NCBI GenBank assembly: GCA_964643145.1
Contig: CAZXPG010000003.1
Coordinates: 1-64,000, forward strand
Length of the DNA: 64,000 bases
Direction of reading: 5' to 3'
Source: CAZXPG01 sp964643145
Lineage (GTDB): Bacteria; Pseudomonadota; Alphaproteobacteria; Rickettsiales; Arcanibacteraceae
The position numbers were made by a program, and so were the translations under genes. How positions within the stretch are numbered: position 1 is the stretch's first letter; each line of letters opens with the position of its first letter. This document shows positions 44,020 to 52,919 of the stretch, in pieces. The notes beneath the pieces were generated by a model. That model was not told the origin of the DNA, ran no database searches, and saw only the letters and a program-made list of their open reading frames with translations.

Positions 44020-45171
44020 TTAGGATAGTTTCTCCAGCTTTCCATTATGAAACAGATAGTCACAGTTCATGCGTTTTGCCTCTTCCCATGCATCCCGCCC
44101 CGGTTCCAGCCCGTGCAGCGTCACCAGCCCCTCAGCGCGCAAGCGGGCACTGTCTGCATAGGGTACTCCTGCCGGAACAAAGACCTGCGCTTTACGGGCG
44201 GGGCTGGGGAGAATGCGGAGCAGCGTGTTGACATCAAGCGTTACCCCTACTGCTTCATCGGCCGCCTCTTCCGTTTCAATGACATAACGCCCACCGCGCC
44301 CGACTTCTGCGGCCATTTTGCGGGAAAAGAGCGAGAAGCCAATGCCGGTATGATACTCAAACCCACGATATTCGAGCGGATCAACAGTCAGGCACACATC
44401 CGGCTGTGCCTGCTGCACCTGCTCTATCACTTTGTTAAGGTTCTCAGCCAGTATTCTGGCCTCTTCCGGCATGGTGTCACGGGTAAGTAACGCCAGGGTT
44501 TTGGCTGTATCACCTGTGGGGGTTAGCAGAGAAAGCAGGTAAGGCGCATGTTCGCCTGCCAGCTCTGCTACGTGTGCTGTATCTTTTTTATGTAAAGCTT
44601 GTTGTAATATATGACGCGTTGGGCTATCAAATCCGGCGTGATGCAGTAAGATAGCAGCAAGGCCGGGCAGGTTGAAATCCACCGATAATTCGGTAAGACC
44701 CACCGTGGCAAGAGCGTCAAGGGCGGTGATAATCACCTCTGCATTGGCAAGCACCGCATTTTCTGCGCCGATTAGCTCGATCCCTGCCTGTGTCAGTTGA
44801 CGTTCACCGTATAAATACGTGCCTTTCACCCGCAGTACCGGCCCGGCATAAGATAGGCGGATAGGCAAAGGAGAGTTCTTCAGGCGCGTGGTGGCAATGC
44901 GCACCACCTGCATGGTGATATCAGGGCGCACGCCCATCATACGGTGGGAATGCGGATCCATCAGGCGGAAGGTTTGGTCGGTGAGTGCTTTGCCTTGCCC
45001 AGCAAGCAGGCTGCTCTCAAACTCCATCAGCGGGGGGCTTACATAATGATAGCCATACTGGGAAAAACAGGCGGTAAGTGTCGCTGCAATAGCATCGCTG
45101 AAGGCGGCTTCTTCAGGTAATAGATCATGAAACCCGGCAGGAAGTAATGCTTTTTGGTGATATGACGTCAT
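44020..45171 (-). CDS. hisZ: ATP phosphoribosyltransferase regulatory subunit
   Basis: A 383-residue HisRS-like paralogue lacking the tRNA-binding C-terminal domain. LLPAGFHDLLPEEAAF opens the class II fold. Motif 2 is retained in part (RLSYAGPVLRVKG), and RPDITMQVVRIA is typical of HisZ. HisZ is required with short-form HisG for the first step of histidine synthesis. hisG is not in the window. The ATP/His-adenylation motifs are degenerate, as expected for HisZ. Confidence 0.85.
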   Translation of the reverse strand: MTSYHQKALLPAGFHDLLPEEAAFSDAIAATLTACFSQYGYHYVSPPLMEFESSLLAGQGKALTDQTFRLMDPHSHRMMGVRPDITMQVVRIATTRLKNSPLPIRLSYAGPVLRVKGTYLYGERQLTQAGIELIGAENAVLANAEVIITALDALATVGLTELSVDFNLPGLAAILLHHAGFDSPTRHILQQALHKKDTAHVAELAGEHAPYLLSLLTPTGDTAKTLALLTRDTMPEEARILAENLNKVIEQVQQAQPDVCLTVDPLEYRGFEYHTGIGFSLFSRKMAAEVGRGGRYVIETEEAADEAVGVTLDVNTLLRILPSPARKAQVFVPAGVPYADSARLRAEGLVTLHGLEPGRDAWEEAKRMNCDYLFHNGKLEKLS

Positions 45172-45195
45172 AACAGTGCGTTTGGTATTAGAAAA

Positions 45196-45468
45196 ATGAG
45201 TAATATAACAGAAATTATTGGTTTTATGGCGGCCATATTAACCACAGCCAGCTTTGTGCCACAAGCGGTAAAAGTCATTCGCACCCGTAACACCGAGGGT
45301 ATCTCCCTGTGGATGTATATTATGTTCTCCGCAGGGGTGGCGTGCTGGCTAGCCTATGGCATCTTGCTGCATTATCGCCCGATGATTGTTGCCAACAGCA
45401 TCACGCTGCTGCTTGCATCTACTATCCTGATAATGAAACTACGATGCTCCTCACCGAAAGGCAAATAA
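45196..45468 (+). CDS. SemiSWEET-type sugar transporter
   Basis: A 90-residue three-span PQ-loop protein. The PQ motif is in TTASFVPQAVKVIRTRNTEG at about 17-36. SLWMYIMFSAGVACWLAYGI forms the second span and the third ends ILIMKL. SemiSWEETs dimerise to make a sugar facilitator. The gene stands between hisZ and pssA, both on the opposite strand. Confidence 0.9.
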   Translation: MSNITEIIGFMAAILTTASFVPQAVKVIRTRNTEGISLWMYIMFSAGVACWLAYGILLHYRPMIVANSITLLLASTILIMKLRCSSPKGK

Positions 45469-45470
45469 CC

Positions 45471-46250
45471 CTACCCGCCCTTTTTCTTCAAGTACACAAA
45501 ATATGCGCAACTAAATGGAATAGAGGCCGCATAGGCCACGCCAATACAAAGCAGTGCTAGCCAGGGTTGAATAATCAAGGTAGCTATCAAGAAACCGGCA
45601 ATTACCAGTGCCAGCGATACATATTCACGGCGGATTACAATCTTCTTAATAGAGAATGTTGGAATACGGCTGGCCATTAATAACCCAATCACCGCCATAT
45701 GCAGGCAAAGATAGGCAGGCAGCATAAAGAACCCATAGCCAAACTGGAACTGTAACATCATCGGCAGCACTACCAACATGCCACCAAGCGGGGCTGGAAC
45801 GCCGACGAAAAACCGATCCATCCATTCTGGCCGTTCTTCATTTTCAAGATCGGTATTAAAACGGGCAAGCCGTATCGCGCAGCAAATGCTGAAAAACAGC
45901 ACCAACGCCCAGCCCAATCCCCGAATGGGTGTTTCATTCACCTGCCAGAGATAGAGCACCAAAGCAGGAGCCACGCCAAAATTGACAAAATCCGCCAGGG
46001 AATCCAGATGTGCGCCAAATACGCTGGTAGCTTTCAGGAGCCGCGCCAGCCTGCCATCCATCCCGTCAATAACGGCAGCAACCAGAATGGCCGTTACCGC
46101 CATTTCCCAATGGCCAAGCAAGGCAAAACGTAACGAAGAAAGCCCAGCACATAAGCTCATCAACGTGACGATATTCGGGAACAACCGACTGATCGGCAGG
46201 AACTTCCGCATCCCCACTGGCTGGGAATCAAGCTTTCCAGCATCCGCCAT
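45471..46250 (-). CDS. pssA: CDP-diacylglycerol-serine O-phosphatidyltransferase
   Basis: A 259-residue integral membrane enzyme that makes phosphatidylserine from CDP-diacylglycerol. The CDP-alcohol phosphotransferase motif is DGMDGRLARLL ... GAHLDSLAD (about 63-86). About seven to eight spans are predicted. It overlaps psd by one base (TAATG), so the two phosphatidylethanolamine-synthesis steps are coupled. It is of the type II (multi-span) PssA class. Confidence 0.95.
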   Translation of the reverse strand: MADAGKLDSQPVGMRKFLPISRLFPNIVTLMSLCAGLSSLRFALLGHWEMAVTAILVAAVIDGMDGRLARLLKATSVFGAHLDSLADFVNFGVAPALVLYLWQVNETPIRGLGWALVLFFSICCAIRLARFNTDLENEERPEWMDRFFVGVPAPLGGMLVVLPMMLQFQFGYGFFMLPAYLCLHMAVIGLLMASRIPTFSIKKIVIRREYVSLALVIAGFLIATLIIQPWLALLCIGVAYAASIPFSCAYFVYLKKKGG

Positions 46251-46942
46251 TACCGTACCTCACCCAGGCGTTGTGCTTCAACATTGTGCAAATCTGCCAG
46301 TATCGTTTCGCCGCCGATCATCGTCTGGCCTACTGTCACCAACGGGCTTACCCCTTCGGGTAGATAAACATCCATACGGCTGCCAAAACGGATAATCCCG
46401 AAACGTTCACCCCCCTGCACCTGCTGACCATCTTCTAGATTACAGACAATACGGCGGGCAATCAGCCCAGCAATCTGCACGAACACGATTTCTTTGCCCT
46501 CTTCCGTGACCATAAGCACCGACTGGCGTTCATTATGCACACTGGCTTTATCGAGCGATGCATTCAAGAACTTGCCTGGATGATAATGGAGTGCAGTAAT
46601 TTTCCCTTTAGCCGGACAGCGGTTTACATGCACATTAAACACATTCAGGAAAATACTGATGCGCGTACGCTCCACTTCTCCCATCTCCAGTTCCGGTGGC
46701 ACTGTGGCGCGCTCAATTTTCTGCACCACCCCATCTGCTGGGCTCAGCACCAACTGCTCACCTAGCGGGCTTACCCGTTCTGGATCACGGAAAAAATAAA
46801 TACACCAGCAGGTAAGCACCGCCCCAATCCACCCTAGTGGTGCCACAAATGCCCCTAGCAGCAATGATACTGCGGCAAAAATAAAAATGAAATAATACCC
46901 TTCACGGTGAACAGGAGGAATGGCTGATTTTATCGCTTCCAT
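46250..46942 (-). CDS. psd: Phosphatidylserine decarboxylase (short, archaeal-type form)
   Basis: A 230-residue proenzyme. The self-cleavage site that creates the pyruvoyl group is the GS in [11 protein letters not shown] near residue 195. Two N-terminal spans (about 16-46) anchor it. [11 protein letters not shown] and LSPADGVV are also diagnostic. It first cleaves itself and then decarboxylates phosphatidylserine to phosphatidylethanolamine. It is the first gene of the psd-pssA pair. Confidence 0.95.
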   Translation of the reverse strand: MEAIKSAIPPVHREGYYFIFIFAAVSLLLGAFVAPLGWIGAVLTCWCIYFFRDPERVSPLGEQLVLSPADGVVQKIERATVPPELEMGEVERTRISIFLNVFNVHVNRCPAKGKITALHYHPGKFLNASLDKASVHNERQSVLMVTEEGKEIVFVQIAGLIARRIVCNLEDGQQVQGGERFGIIRFGSRMDVYLPEGVSPLVTVGQTMIGGETILADLHNVEAQRLGEVR

Positions 46943-46975
46943 TGGTGTATATCCTTTGATGTTATGGTTCTTTAC

Positions 46976-47103
46976 GAGAGTCTGGAGTCTGGAGTCTAGT
47001 GATTTCAGTGTTCGCTACGCTCACAATTATTTTATATTTAACGTGTGAACAAAGTGAACTCAAAGCCCCCACCAGACTCCAGACTCTAGACTCCAGACTC
47101 TCT
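46976..47103. repeat. Inverted arrays of an AGTCTGG-type short repeat
   Basis: The left arm GAGAGTCTGGAGTCTGGAG and the right arm CTCCAGACTCTAGACTCC are complementary arrays of a 7-bp unit, separated by about 70 bp of AT-rich DNA. Shorter pieces occur at 24699 and 43231. Confidence 0.8.
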
Positions 47104-47165
47104 CCACTCATATACCCCATAAAATAATGAAAATAAACAATTAAAGAAAAAACTCTACAAAGGGT

Positions 47166-47193
47166 GTTGCATACCGTGAAAATCTACCTATAT
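47166..47193 (+). promoter_or_regulatory. Candidate RpoH heat-shock promoter of dnaK
   Basis: GTTG, exactly 17 bases, then CCTATAT. This agrees in all but one base with the alphaproteobacterial sigma-32 consensus CTTG-N17-CYTATnT. It lies about 120 bp before the dnaK ATG. Confidence 0.55.
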
Positions 47194-47313
47194 ATCCCTG
47201 TATGATCTGTGTCCTATCGTGGCATGGAAGCAAAACACGAACGATTTCAGCACGCATATTTCCCTGGAGCAGGGGGAAGGCACTGGTTCACTTACGACAT
47301 TTAAGAGGAAAGC

Positions 47314-49227
47314 ATGAGCAAAGTTATAGGTATTGATTTAGGAACGACAAATTCCTGCGTTGCCATCATGGAAGGCAAAAACCCACGCGTTATTGAAAAT
47401 GCAGAAGGAAGACGCACCACCCCTTCTATTGTGGCTTTTACCAATTCCGGCGAGAAATTGGTCGGGGAAGCTGCAAAACGTCAGGCCGTTACCAACCCAC
47501 TTAACACGATCTTTGCCGTGAAACGTTTGATCGGTCGTACCTATAAGGATCCGATGACCGAGAAAGACAAGGCATTGGTGCCGTATAAAATCGTTAACGC
47601 CGATAATGGCGACGCTTGGGTGGAAGTACAGGGGGATAAATATTCTCCGAGCCAGATTAGTGCCTTTACGCTGCAAAAAATGAAGGAAACTGCTGAAAAC
47701 TTCCTGGGCGAGAAAGTGACCCAGGCCGTTATCACCGTGCCTGCCTATTTCAATGACGCCCAGCGCCAGGCGACTAAAGATGCCGGAAAAATTGCAGGAC
47801 TCGAAGTGTTGCGTATCATCAACGAACCTACCGCTGCGGCTCTTGCTTATGGGCTGGATAAGGCGGAAGGCAAAACTATTGCCGTATATGACTTAGGGGG
47901 CGGTACATTCGATGTCTCTATCCTGGAAATTGGCGATGGTGTGTTTGAAGTAAAATCTACCAATGGCGATACATTCCTGGGTGGTGAAGATTTTGATATG
48001 CGCCTGCTGGAATATTTAAGTGATGAATTTAAGAAAGAATCCGGCATTGACCTGAAAAAAGATCCTCTCGCGCTGCAACGCCTGAAAGAAGCCGCCGAAA
48101 AAGCCAAGATTGAGCTTTCCAGCAGCATGGAAACCGAGGTGAACCTGCCCTATATCACCGCCGATGCCTCTGGCCCAAAACACCTGAACCTCCGCCTCAG
48201 CCGTGCTAAGTTGGAAGCGTTGGTGGATGATCTGGTTGCTCGTACCATTGAGCCCTGCAAGAAAGCCCTAAAGGATGCTGGTATTAAAGCCAGTGAGGTC
48301 GATGATGTGGTGCTGGTGGGGGGTATGACCCGTATGCCAAAAGTCATTGAAACTGTGAAGAGTTTCTTTGGCCGTGAGCCACATCGTGGCGTAAACCCCG
48401 ATGAAGTCGTGGCACTTGGTGCTGCTATCCAGGCGGGTGTATTGCAGGGTGATGTGAAAGATGTGCTGCTGCTTGATGTTACCCCGCTTTCACTGGGAAT
48501 TGAAACATTGGGCGGTGTATTTACCCGATTAATCGACCGCAACACCACGATTCCAACCAAGAAAAGCCAGGTATTCTCAACCGCTGATGATAACCAGTCT
48601 GCCGTTACCATCCGCGTGTTCCAGGGTGAGCGCGAAATGGCTGCTGATAATAAGGCACTGGGTCAATTTAACCTTGAAGGCATTCCACCATCACCACGCG
48701 GTATGCCACAGATTGAAGTGACATTTGATATTGATGCAAACGGTATTGTTAATGTATCGGCCAAAGATAAAGCCACCAATAAAGAGCAGCAAATCCGCAT
48801 TCAGGCTTCCGGCGGGTTAAGCGACAGCGAAATTGACCAGATGGTAAAAGACGCTGAAGCCCATGCCAGTGAAGATAAAAAACGGAAAGAACTGATTGAA
48901 GCGAAAAACCAGGCAGATAGCCTGATTTATTCGACAGAAAAAAGCCTCAAGGAATATGGCGATACCATTGCTGCCAGCGATAAAGACGCGATTGAGCGTG
49001 ATATTACCGCACTGAAAGACGCGTTGGAAAGTGAAAACAGTGAGGCCATTAAAGAAAAAACGGAAGGCCTGATGCAGTCTTCCATGAAAATGGGCGAGGC
49101 TATCTATAAGGCGCAGCAGGAAACTGCCGGTGCTCCTGAGGCTGCCGAAGCTGCTTCTGATGAAGGTGAAGGCAAGGTGGTTGATGCTGATTTTGAGGAA
49201 ATCAAAGATCAGAAAACTGGATCATAA
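47314..49227 (+). CDS. dnaK: Hsp70 chaperone DnaK
   Basis: A 637-residue Hsp70. The ATPase domain begins [17 protein letters not shown] and includes [14 protein letters not shown] and GGMTRMPKV. The substrate-binding domain begins near residue 390 ([14 protein letters not shown]). The lid and an Ala/Glu-rich tail ending [10 protein letters not shown] complete it. TAAGAGGAAAGC is the ribosome site. dnaJ follows after an inverted repeat. Confidence 0.98.
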   Translation: MSKVIGIDLGTTNSCVAIMEGKNPRVIENAEGRRTTPSIVAFTNSGEKLVGEAAKRQAVTNPLNTIFAVKRLIGRTYKDPMTEKDKALVPYKIVNADNGDAWVEVQGDKYSPSQISAFTLQKMKETAENFLGEKVTQAVITVPAYFNDAQRQATKDAGKIAGLEVLRIINEPTAAALAYGLDKAEGKTIAVYDLGGGTFDVSILEIGDGVFEVKSTNGDTFLGGEDFDMRLLEYLSDEFKKESGIDLKKDPLALQRLKEAAEKAKIELSSSMETEVNLPYITADASGPKHLNLRLSRAKLEALVDDLVARTIEPCKKALKDAGIKASEVDDVVLVGGMTRMPKVIETVKSFFGREPHRGVNPDEVVALGAAIQAGVLQGDVKDVLLLDVTPLSLGIETLGGVFTRLIDRNTTIPTKKSQVFSTADDNQSAVTIRVFQGEREMAADNKALGQFNLEGIPPSPRGMPQIEVTFDIDANGIVNVSAKDKATNKEQQIRIQASGGLSDSEIDQMVKDAEAHASEDKKRKELIEAKNQADSLIYSTEKSLKEYGDTIAASDKDAIERDITALKDALESENSEAIKEKTEGLMQSSMKMGEAIYKAQQETAGAPEAAEAASDEGEGKVVDADFEEIKDQKTGS

Positions 49228-49231
49228 AAAA

Positions 49232-49291
49232 AGTGGTTAGTGGTTGGTGGTGAGTGGAATGACATGCTGATTTCACTAACCGCTAACCACT
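49232..49291. repeat. Inverted repeat between dnaK and dnaJ
   Basis: AGTGGTTAGTGGTTGG and CTAACCGCTAACCACT form an imperfect 16-bp stem. The CGCTAACCACT core recurs at about 20701 and 38352, and ACTCTAAACTCTAAACTCTA lies just downstream. It could attenuate or stabilise the dnaKJ transcript. Confidence 0.7.
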
Positions 49292-49319
49292 ACACTCTAA
49301 ACTCTAAACTCTATTGAAA

Positions 49320-50444
49320 ATGACCAAAGCCGATTACTATACCCTTCTTGGCGTTTCCAAAAGCGCAACCAATGACGAGCTGAAAAAAGCCTATCGTTCC
49401 CTGGCCATGAAATATCACCCTGACCGCAATCAGGGCGACAAAGAAGCTGAACATAAATTTAAGGAAGTGTCTGAAGCCTATGATGTGCTGCGCGACGAGC
49501 AGAAGCGCGCTGCCTATGACCGCTATGGCCATGCTGCCTTTGCCAATGGCGGGCATGGCGGATATGAGCAGGCCGCGAACTTTGCCGATATTTTTGGCGA
49601 CTTGTTTGGTGACTTTATGGGCACAAACAGCCAACAGGGCGGAGGCAATGCCCGTAACCGTGGCTCTGACCTGCGCTATAACCTGGAAATTTCGTTGGAA
49701 GAAGCCTTCAAAGGAAAGCAACAATCTATCCAATTCACCACATCTGCCGCCTGCGAAACCTGCAACAGCACTGGCAGTGCTGATGGTGCGGAGCCTATCG
49801 TTTGCGTGACATGTCACGGCAGTGGCCGCCTGCGTATGCAGCAAGGGTTCTTCACCGTTGAACGCACTTGCCATAGCTGCCAGGGCAATGGTAAGGTCAT
49901 TAAAACCCCCTGTAAAACTTGTGATGGCCAAGGGCGAGTGCGTAAAGAAAAAACCGTATCGGTTTCCATTCCTGCCGGTGTAGAAGAAGGTACGCGCATT
50001 AGGCTTTCTGGCGAAGGGGAAGTGGGTATCCGTGGCGGTGCACCGGGGGATTTATATATCTTCATTGCGGTTAGCCCACATCATTTCTTCAAACGTGATG
50101 GTGCCAATATTCACTGTAAAGTACCGATTACTATGGTAACGGCTGCGCTGGGTGGCTCGGTGGAAGTGCCGTTGCTTGATGGGGTGCGCTCTAAGATTTC
50201 CATTCCGGCTGGCACCCAAACCGGCGACCAGTTCCGCCTGAAAGGCAAAGGTATGAGTGTGCTGCATTCCCGCAATCGGGGCGATATGTATATTCATGTC
50301 ACCATTGAAACACCCGTGAATTTAACGAAGAAACAGAAAGAACTGCTAAAGGAATTTGACGAGCTGAGCGAAGAGAAATCAAACCCGGAAACAGAAGGGT
50401 TCTTCAGCAAAGTGAAAGAGTTCTGGGAAGAGTTGCGCGATTAA
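49320..50444 (+). CDS. dnaJ: Chaperone DnaJ
   Basis: A 374-residue class I J-protein. The J domain has HPDRNQGD. A Gly/Phe-rich region follows, then four zinc-finger repeats (CETCNSTG, CVTCHGSG, CHSCQGNG, CKTCDGQG) and the C-terminal substrate domains. The ATG at 49320 is preferred over an in-frame TTG two codons upstream. No Shine-Dalgarno is visible, because repeat DNA runs right up to the start, which is unusual for a highly used gene. Confidence 0.97.
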   Translation: MTKADYYTLLGVSKSATNDELKKAYRSLAMKYHPDRNQGDKEAEHKFKEVSEAYDVLRDEQKRAAYDRYGHAAFANGGHGGYEQAANFADIFGDLFGDFMGTNSQQGGGNARNRGSDLRYNLEISLEEAFKGKQQSIQFTTSAACETCNSTGSADGAEPIVCVTCHGSGRLRMQQGFFTVERTCHSCQGNGKVIKTPCKTCDGQGRVRKEKTVSVSIPAGVEEGTRIRLSGEGEVGIRGGAPGDLYIFIAVSPHHFFKRDGANIHCKVPITMVTAALGGSVEVPLLDGVRSKISIPAGTQTGDQFRLKGKGMSVLHSRNRGDMYIHVTIETPVNLTKKQKELLKEFDELSEEKSNPETEGFFSKVKEFWEELRD

Positions 50445-50777
50445 ATGAAAGGCAATCTATATTTCGATACCCATATTTTCTGCTGCACCAACCAACGTGA
50501 GGCCGGGCACCCACGTGGTTGCTGTGCGGAGAAAGGAGCAGAAGCGTTACGTGATTATATGAAAGCACGCTGCAAAGAACTAGGAACCAGGCGTTTGCGT
50601 GTGAATAATGCCGGCTGCCTCGATCGTTGCGAATATGGCCCCACCTTGGTTATCTACCCCGAAGGCACATGGTATAGTTACGCCAGCCGTGAAGATGTAG
50701 ATGAGATTATCGAGCAGCATCTATTAAAAGGAGAACGGGTAGAAAGGCTATTACTACCAGAACGCAAAGGGGTCTAA
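50445..50777 (+). CDS. Thioredoxin-like [2Fe-2S] ferredoxin
   Basis: A 110-residue protein with the four-cysteine pattern of thioredoxin-like ferredoxins: IFCCTNQREAGHPRGCCAEKG near the start, then NAGCLDRCEYGPTLVIYPEG near residues 50-69. These carry one [2Fe-2S] cluster; the physiological partner is usually unknown. The ATG follows the dnaJ stop with no gap, so it is probably translated from the dnaKJ message. The 3' end overlaps a convergent lipoprotein gene by four bases. Confidence 0.88.
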   Translation: MKGNLYFDTHIFCCTNQREAGHPRGCCAEKGAEALRDYMKARCKELGTRRLRVNNAGCLDRCEYGPTLVIYPEGTWYSYASREDVDEIIEQHLLKGERVERLLLPERKGV

Positions 50778-51112
50778 TATCCTGCTCGCTGGCACTCCGC
50801 TTTATAGGCGGCAAGTTCCTGAAGCTTGGCATTAATTCTTTCTTCTTTTTTGCCTGTGGCGATACGTACATTTTCTTTATAGTCACCTTTGGCGATATTA
50901 ATAGCAGCACTCACAGGCACTACGGATCGCACTCCTGACGTGAACCGCGCCAATGCACCGTCTTTTTGCTCTTCAAGCATAGACATTGTCTGGTCTACAT
51001 TCCCGCAATTTGCTTGAATCTGGTCAATTTCACTGGTTTTGATGGCCGTTGAGCTACAGGCTGTCACAAAACCCAGTATTATAACAGCCGGAACACTATT
51101 ACTATATCGCAT
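50774..51112 (-). CDS. Small lipoprotein, unknown function
   Basis: A 112-residue predicted lipoprotein. The start at 51112 opens a signal peptide with the lipobox GFVTAC-SS and has GAGG eight bases upstream. The mature part is helical, with an internal Ala/Val-rich stretch (SVVPVSAAINIA) and a Glu/Lys-rich coiled-coil-like C-terminus (KKEERINAKLQELAAYKAE). I do not recognise the family. Confidence 0.7.
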   Translation of the reverse strand: MRYSNSVPAVIILGFVTACSSTAIKTSEIDQIQANCGNVDQTMSMLEEQKDGALARFTSGVRSVVPVSAAINIAKGDYKENVRIATGKKEERINAKLQELAAYKAECQRAGY

Positions 51113-51150
51113 TATACATGCCTCGCATAGGTTTAATAGAAATACCACGC

Positions 51151-51268
51151 TATACTAAAACCACTTGAAGAGTGTTTCAGTATAGACCTTATTTTTGCGT
51201 TTCTTGCACTCAAGTATAGTCTGCTCACATTGCAACCTAACCAATTCTTGAACTGTGAGCAGTATATT
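51151..51268 (+). repeat. Two-hairpin intergenic element, copy B2
   Basis: The first hairpin is TATACTAAAACCACTT ... GTTTCAGTATAG. The linker contains CTTATTTTTGCGTTTCTTGC. The second hairpin starts TAGTCTGCTCACATTGCA and ends TGTGAGCAGTATA. It lacks the insertion found in copy B1. Confidence 0.8.
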
Positions 51269-51269
51269 A

Positions 51270-51510
51270 ACCTCAGTTTTGGATAAGCAAAGCTTATCCA
51301 AAACTGTCAACTATTTGAAAAATAATGATTCAAGGCGGCTTGAACCATTATTTTGAGTGTATTATTACACTATGATAGGAAGCCTTTGGCTTCCTATCAT
51401 AGAATTAATGTTATTATTAATCTAAAATAATGGCAAAAACGACGCTTTTTGACATTATTTTTCAATAACATGTCAGTTTTGGATAAGCAAAGCTTATCCA
51501 AAACTGAGGT
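51270..51510. mobile_element. Non-autonomous TIR element (MITE-like), copy 1
   Basis: This 241-bp element has terminal repeats ACCTCAGTTTTGGATAAGC, each of which continues into its own complement so that both ends form hairpins. Inside are the subterminal pair ATTTGAAAAATAATG / CATTATTTTTCAAT and a central perfect 15-bp hairpin (51370-51402). It is flanked by the exact 7-bp duplication TATATTA (51263-51269 and 51511-51517). It has no ORF of useful size. The left flank is the end of element B2, so it inserted there after B2. Confidence 0.88.
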
Positions 51511-51596
51511 TATATTAACACACATAACTATTAAGAAAGCGTTAAGAACCGTAATTCTCCACCAACCTTTTCCAGAGCCTGCTAGAGGAGGTAGCA

Positions 51597-52571
51597 TTAC
51601 GGTGTTGTCAGGCTGAGCACGATCTTGCCGATATTTTGGTTGTTCTCCATTACCCTATGCGCTTTAGCCACTTCGGCGAAGGGAAACACCCTGTCCACTA
51701 CGGGGGATATTTTTCCTTGTAGAATAGCGGGCCAGAGATGGGTGCGTAGCGAGGCTGCCAGTTTCGCCTTCCGTTGCACGGGTTGCGAGCGGAGTGTGCT
51801 GCCTAGCCAGCTAAGGTTCTTGCGCAGTAATATCCCCATATTTGCCTCAATCCTTGCCCCTTGCAAGAATGCCAGGCTTATCATCATCCCACCATAGGCC
51901 AGACATTGCAGGTTACGTGCAATATAGCTTCCCCCAATCGTATCAATGATCACCCGCACTCCTCTTCCTTCGGTGAGTTCCTGTATTACAGTGACAAAAT
52001 CCTCTTCATGATAGTTGATCGCCCTGTCGGCACCAAGCGTGCAGCAGGCTGCACATTTTCTGGCACTGCCGGCAGTAACAAATACCGTTGCTCCCAGCAT
52101 TTTGGCGCATTGAATCGCCATAGTGCCAATGCCGCTTGCTCCTGCATGTAGCAGCACCGATTCCCCGGCCGTTAATCCTGCTTTCTCCACCATAGTTAAC
52201 CAGACTGTGAAACAGGCTTCCGGCAATGCGGCGGCTTCCATCAGTGAAAGCCCAGCGGGAATAGGTAGCACTTGCGTGGCAGGGGCGGCGACATATTCCG
52301 CATAACCACCCCCCTCCAGCAGTGCCGTTACCTTGTCGCCAATCTGGAAGCCTTCCACTCCTTCCGCCATGTCTACAATGTCTCCGGCTGCCTCCAGCCC
52401 TGGAATATCCGATGCCCCTGGAGGCGGTGGGTAACTACCCTGCACCTGGAAGAGATCGGCACGGTTCAGGCCTGCCGCCCCCACCTTTATTAACAGCTCT
52501 CCTGGCTTCAGCGAAGGTATGGGGCGCTCCCCCAGAAGTAAGCTGTTGTTCTGTATTTCAATCGCCTTCAT
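51597..52571 (-). CDS. NAD(P)H quinone oxidoreductase, zinc-free MDR family (PIG3-like)
   Basis: A 324-residue medium-chain dehydrogenase/reductase without zinc ligands. GAAGLNRADLFQVQGSYPPP near residue 32 and AALPEACFTVW identify the PIG3-like quinone-oxidoreductase subgroup. The NADPH loop is LLHAGASGIGTMAIQ. It reduces quinones by one- or two-electron transfer. AGGGG precedes the ATG. Both flanks carry the 240-bp TIR element in the same orientation. Confidence 0.9.
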   Translation of the reverse strand: MKAIEIQNNSLLLGERPIPSLKPGELLIKVGAAGLNRADLFQVQGSYPPPPGASDIPGLEAAGDIVDMAEGVEGFQIGDKVTALLEGGGYAEYVAAPATQVLPIPAGLSLMEAAALPEACFTVWLTMVEKAGLTAGESVLLHAGASGIGTMAIQCAKMLGATVFVTAGSARKCAACCTLGADRAINYHEEDFVTVIQELTEGRGVRVIIDTIGGSYIARNLQCLAYGGMMISLAFLQGARIEANMGILLRKNLSWLGSTLRSQPVQRKAKLAASLRTHLWPAILQGKISPVVDRVFPFAEVAKAHRVMENNQNIGKIVLSLTTP

Positions 52572-52919
52572 TATTTTTCCCCTTGTCCTGCTTGATTACT
52601 CTTGACCATGAATGGAATCATACGGCATAGTAATATAACCTCAGTTTTGGATAAGCCGCGCTTATCCAAAACTGTCAACTATTTGAAAAATAATGATTCA
52701 AGGCGGCTTGAACCATTATTTTGAGTGTATTATTACACTATGATAGGAAGCCTTTGGCTTCATATCATAGAATTAACGTTATTATTAATTTAAAATAATG
52801 GCAAAAACGACGCTTTTTGACATTATTTTTCAATATCATGCCAGTTTTGGAAAGCCGCGCTTATCCAAAACTGAGGTTAATATAAATTTTTTCTACACAA
52901 TAATCCTCAACTAATTGCT
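52572..52919. other. Intergenic region with TIR element copy 2
   Basis: This 348-bp gap between the quinone oxidoreductase and argC starts is mostly the 240-bp element at 52638. It must also hold the promoters of both genes. argC has no visible ribosome site. Confidence 0.7.
52638..52877. mobile_element. Non-autonomous TIR element (MITE-like), copy 2
   Basis: This 240-bp element is nearly identical to copy 1. It differs at a few bases, including GCAAAGC to GCCGCGC in the terminal hairpin loop and one change in the central hairpin. It is flanked by a different exact 7-bp duplication, TAATATA (52631-52637 and 52878-52884). This shows independent insertion. Confidence 0.9.

Larger units (their letters stand above)
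46943..47313. other. Divergent intergenic region, psd / dnaK
   Basis: This 371-bp spacer holds the long AGTCTGG-type inverted repeat (46976-47103), then an AT-rich stretch and the candidate heat-shock promoter at 47166. A purine-rich leader runs to dnaK. I see no small gene. Confidence 0.6.
51113..51596. other. Repeat-filled intergenic region
   Basis: This 484-bp gap consists of a two-hairpin element (B2, 51151-51268) directly abutted by a 240-bp TIR element with target duplication (51263-51517). About 80 bp of unassigned DNA lies before the quinone oxidoreductase stop. There is no gene. Confidence 0.8.

Noticed and set aside
51270..52877. A complete insertion sequence carrying a transposase
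   Set aside because: The DNA between the two 240-bp elements encodes only a quinone oxidoreductase; neither element has coding capacity.
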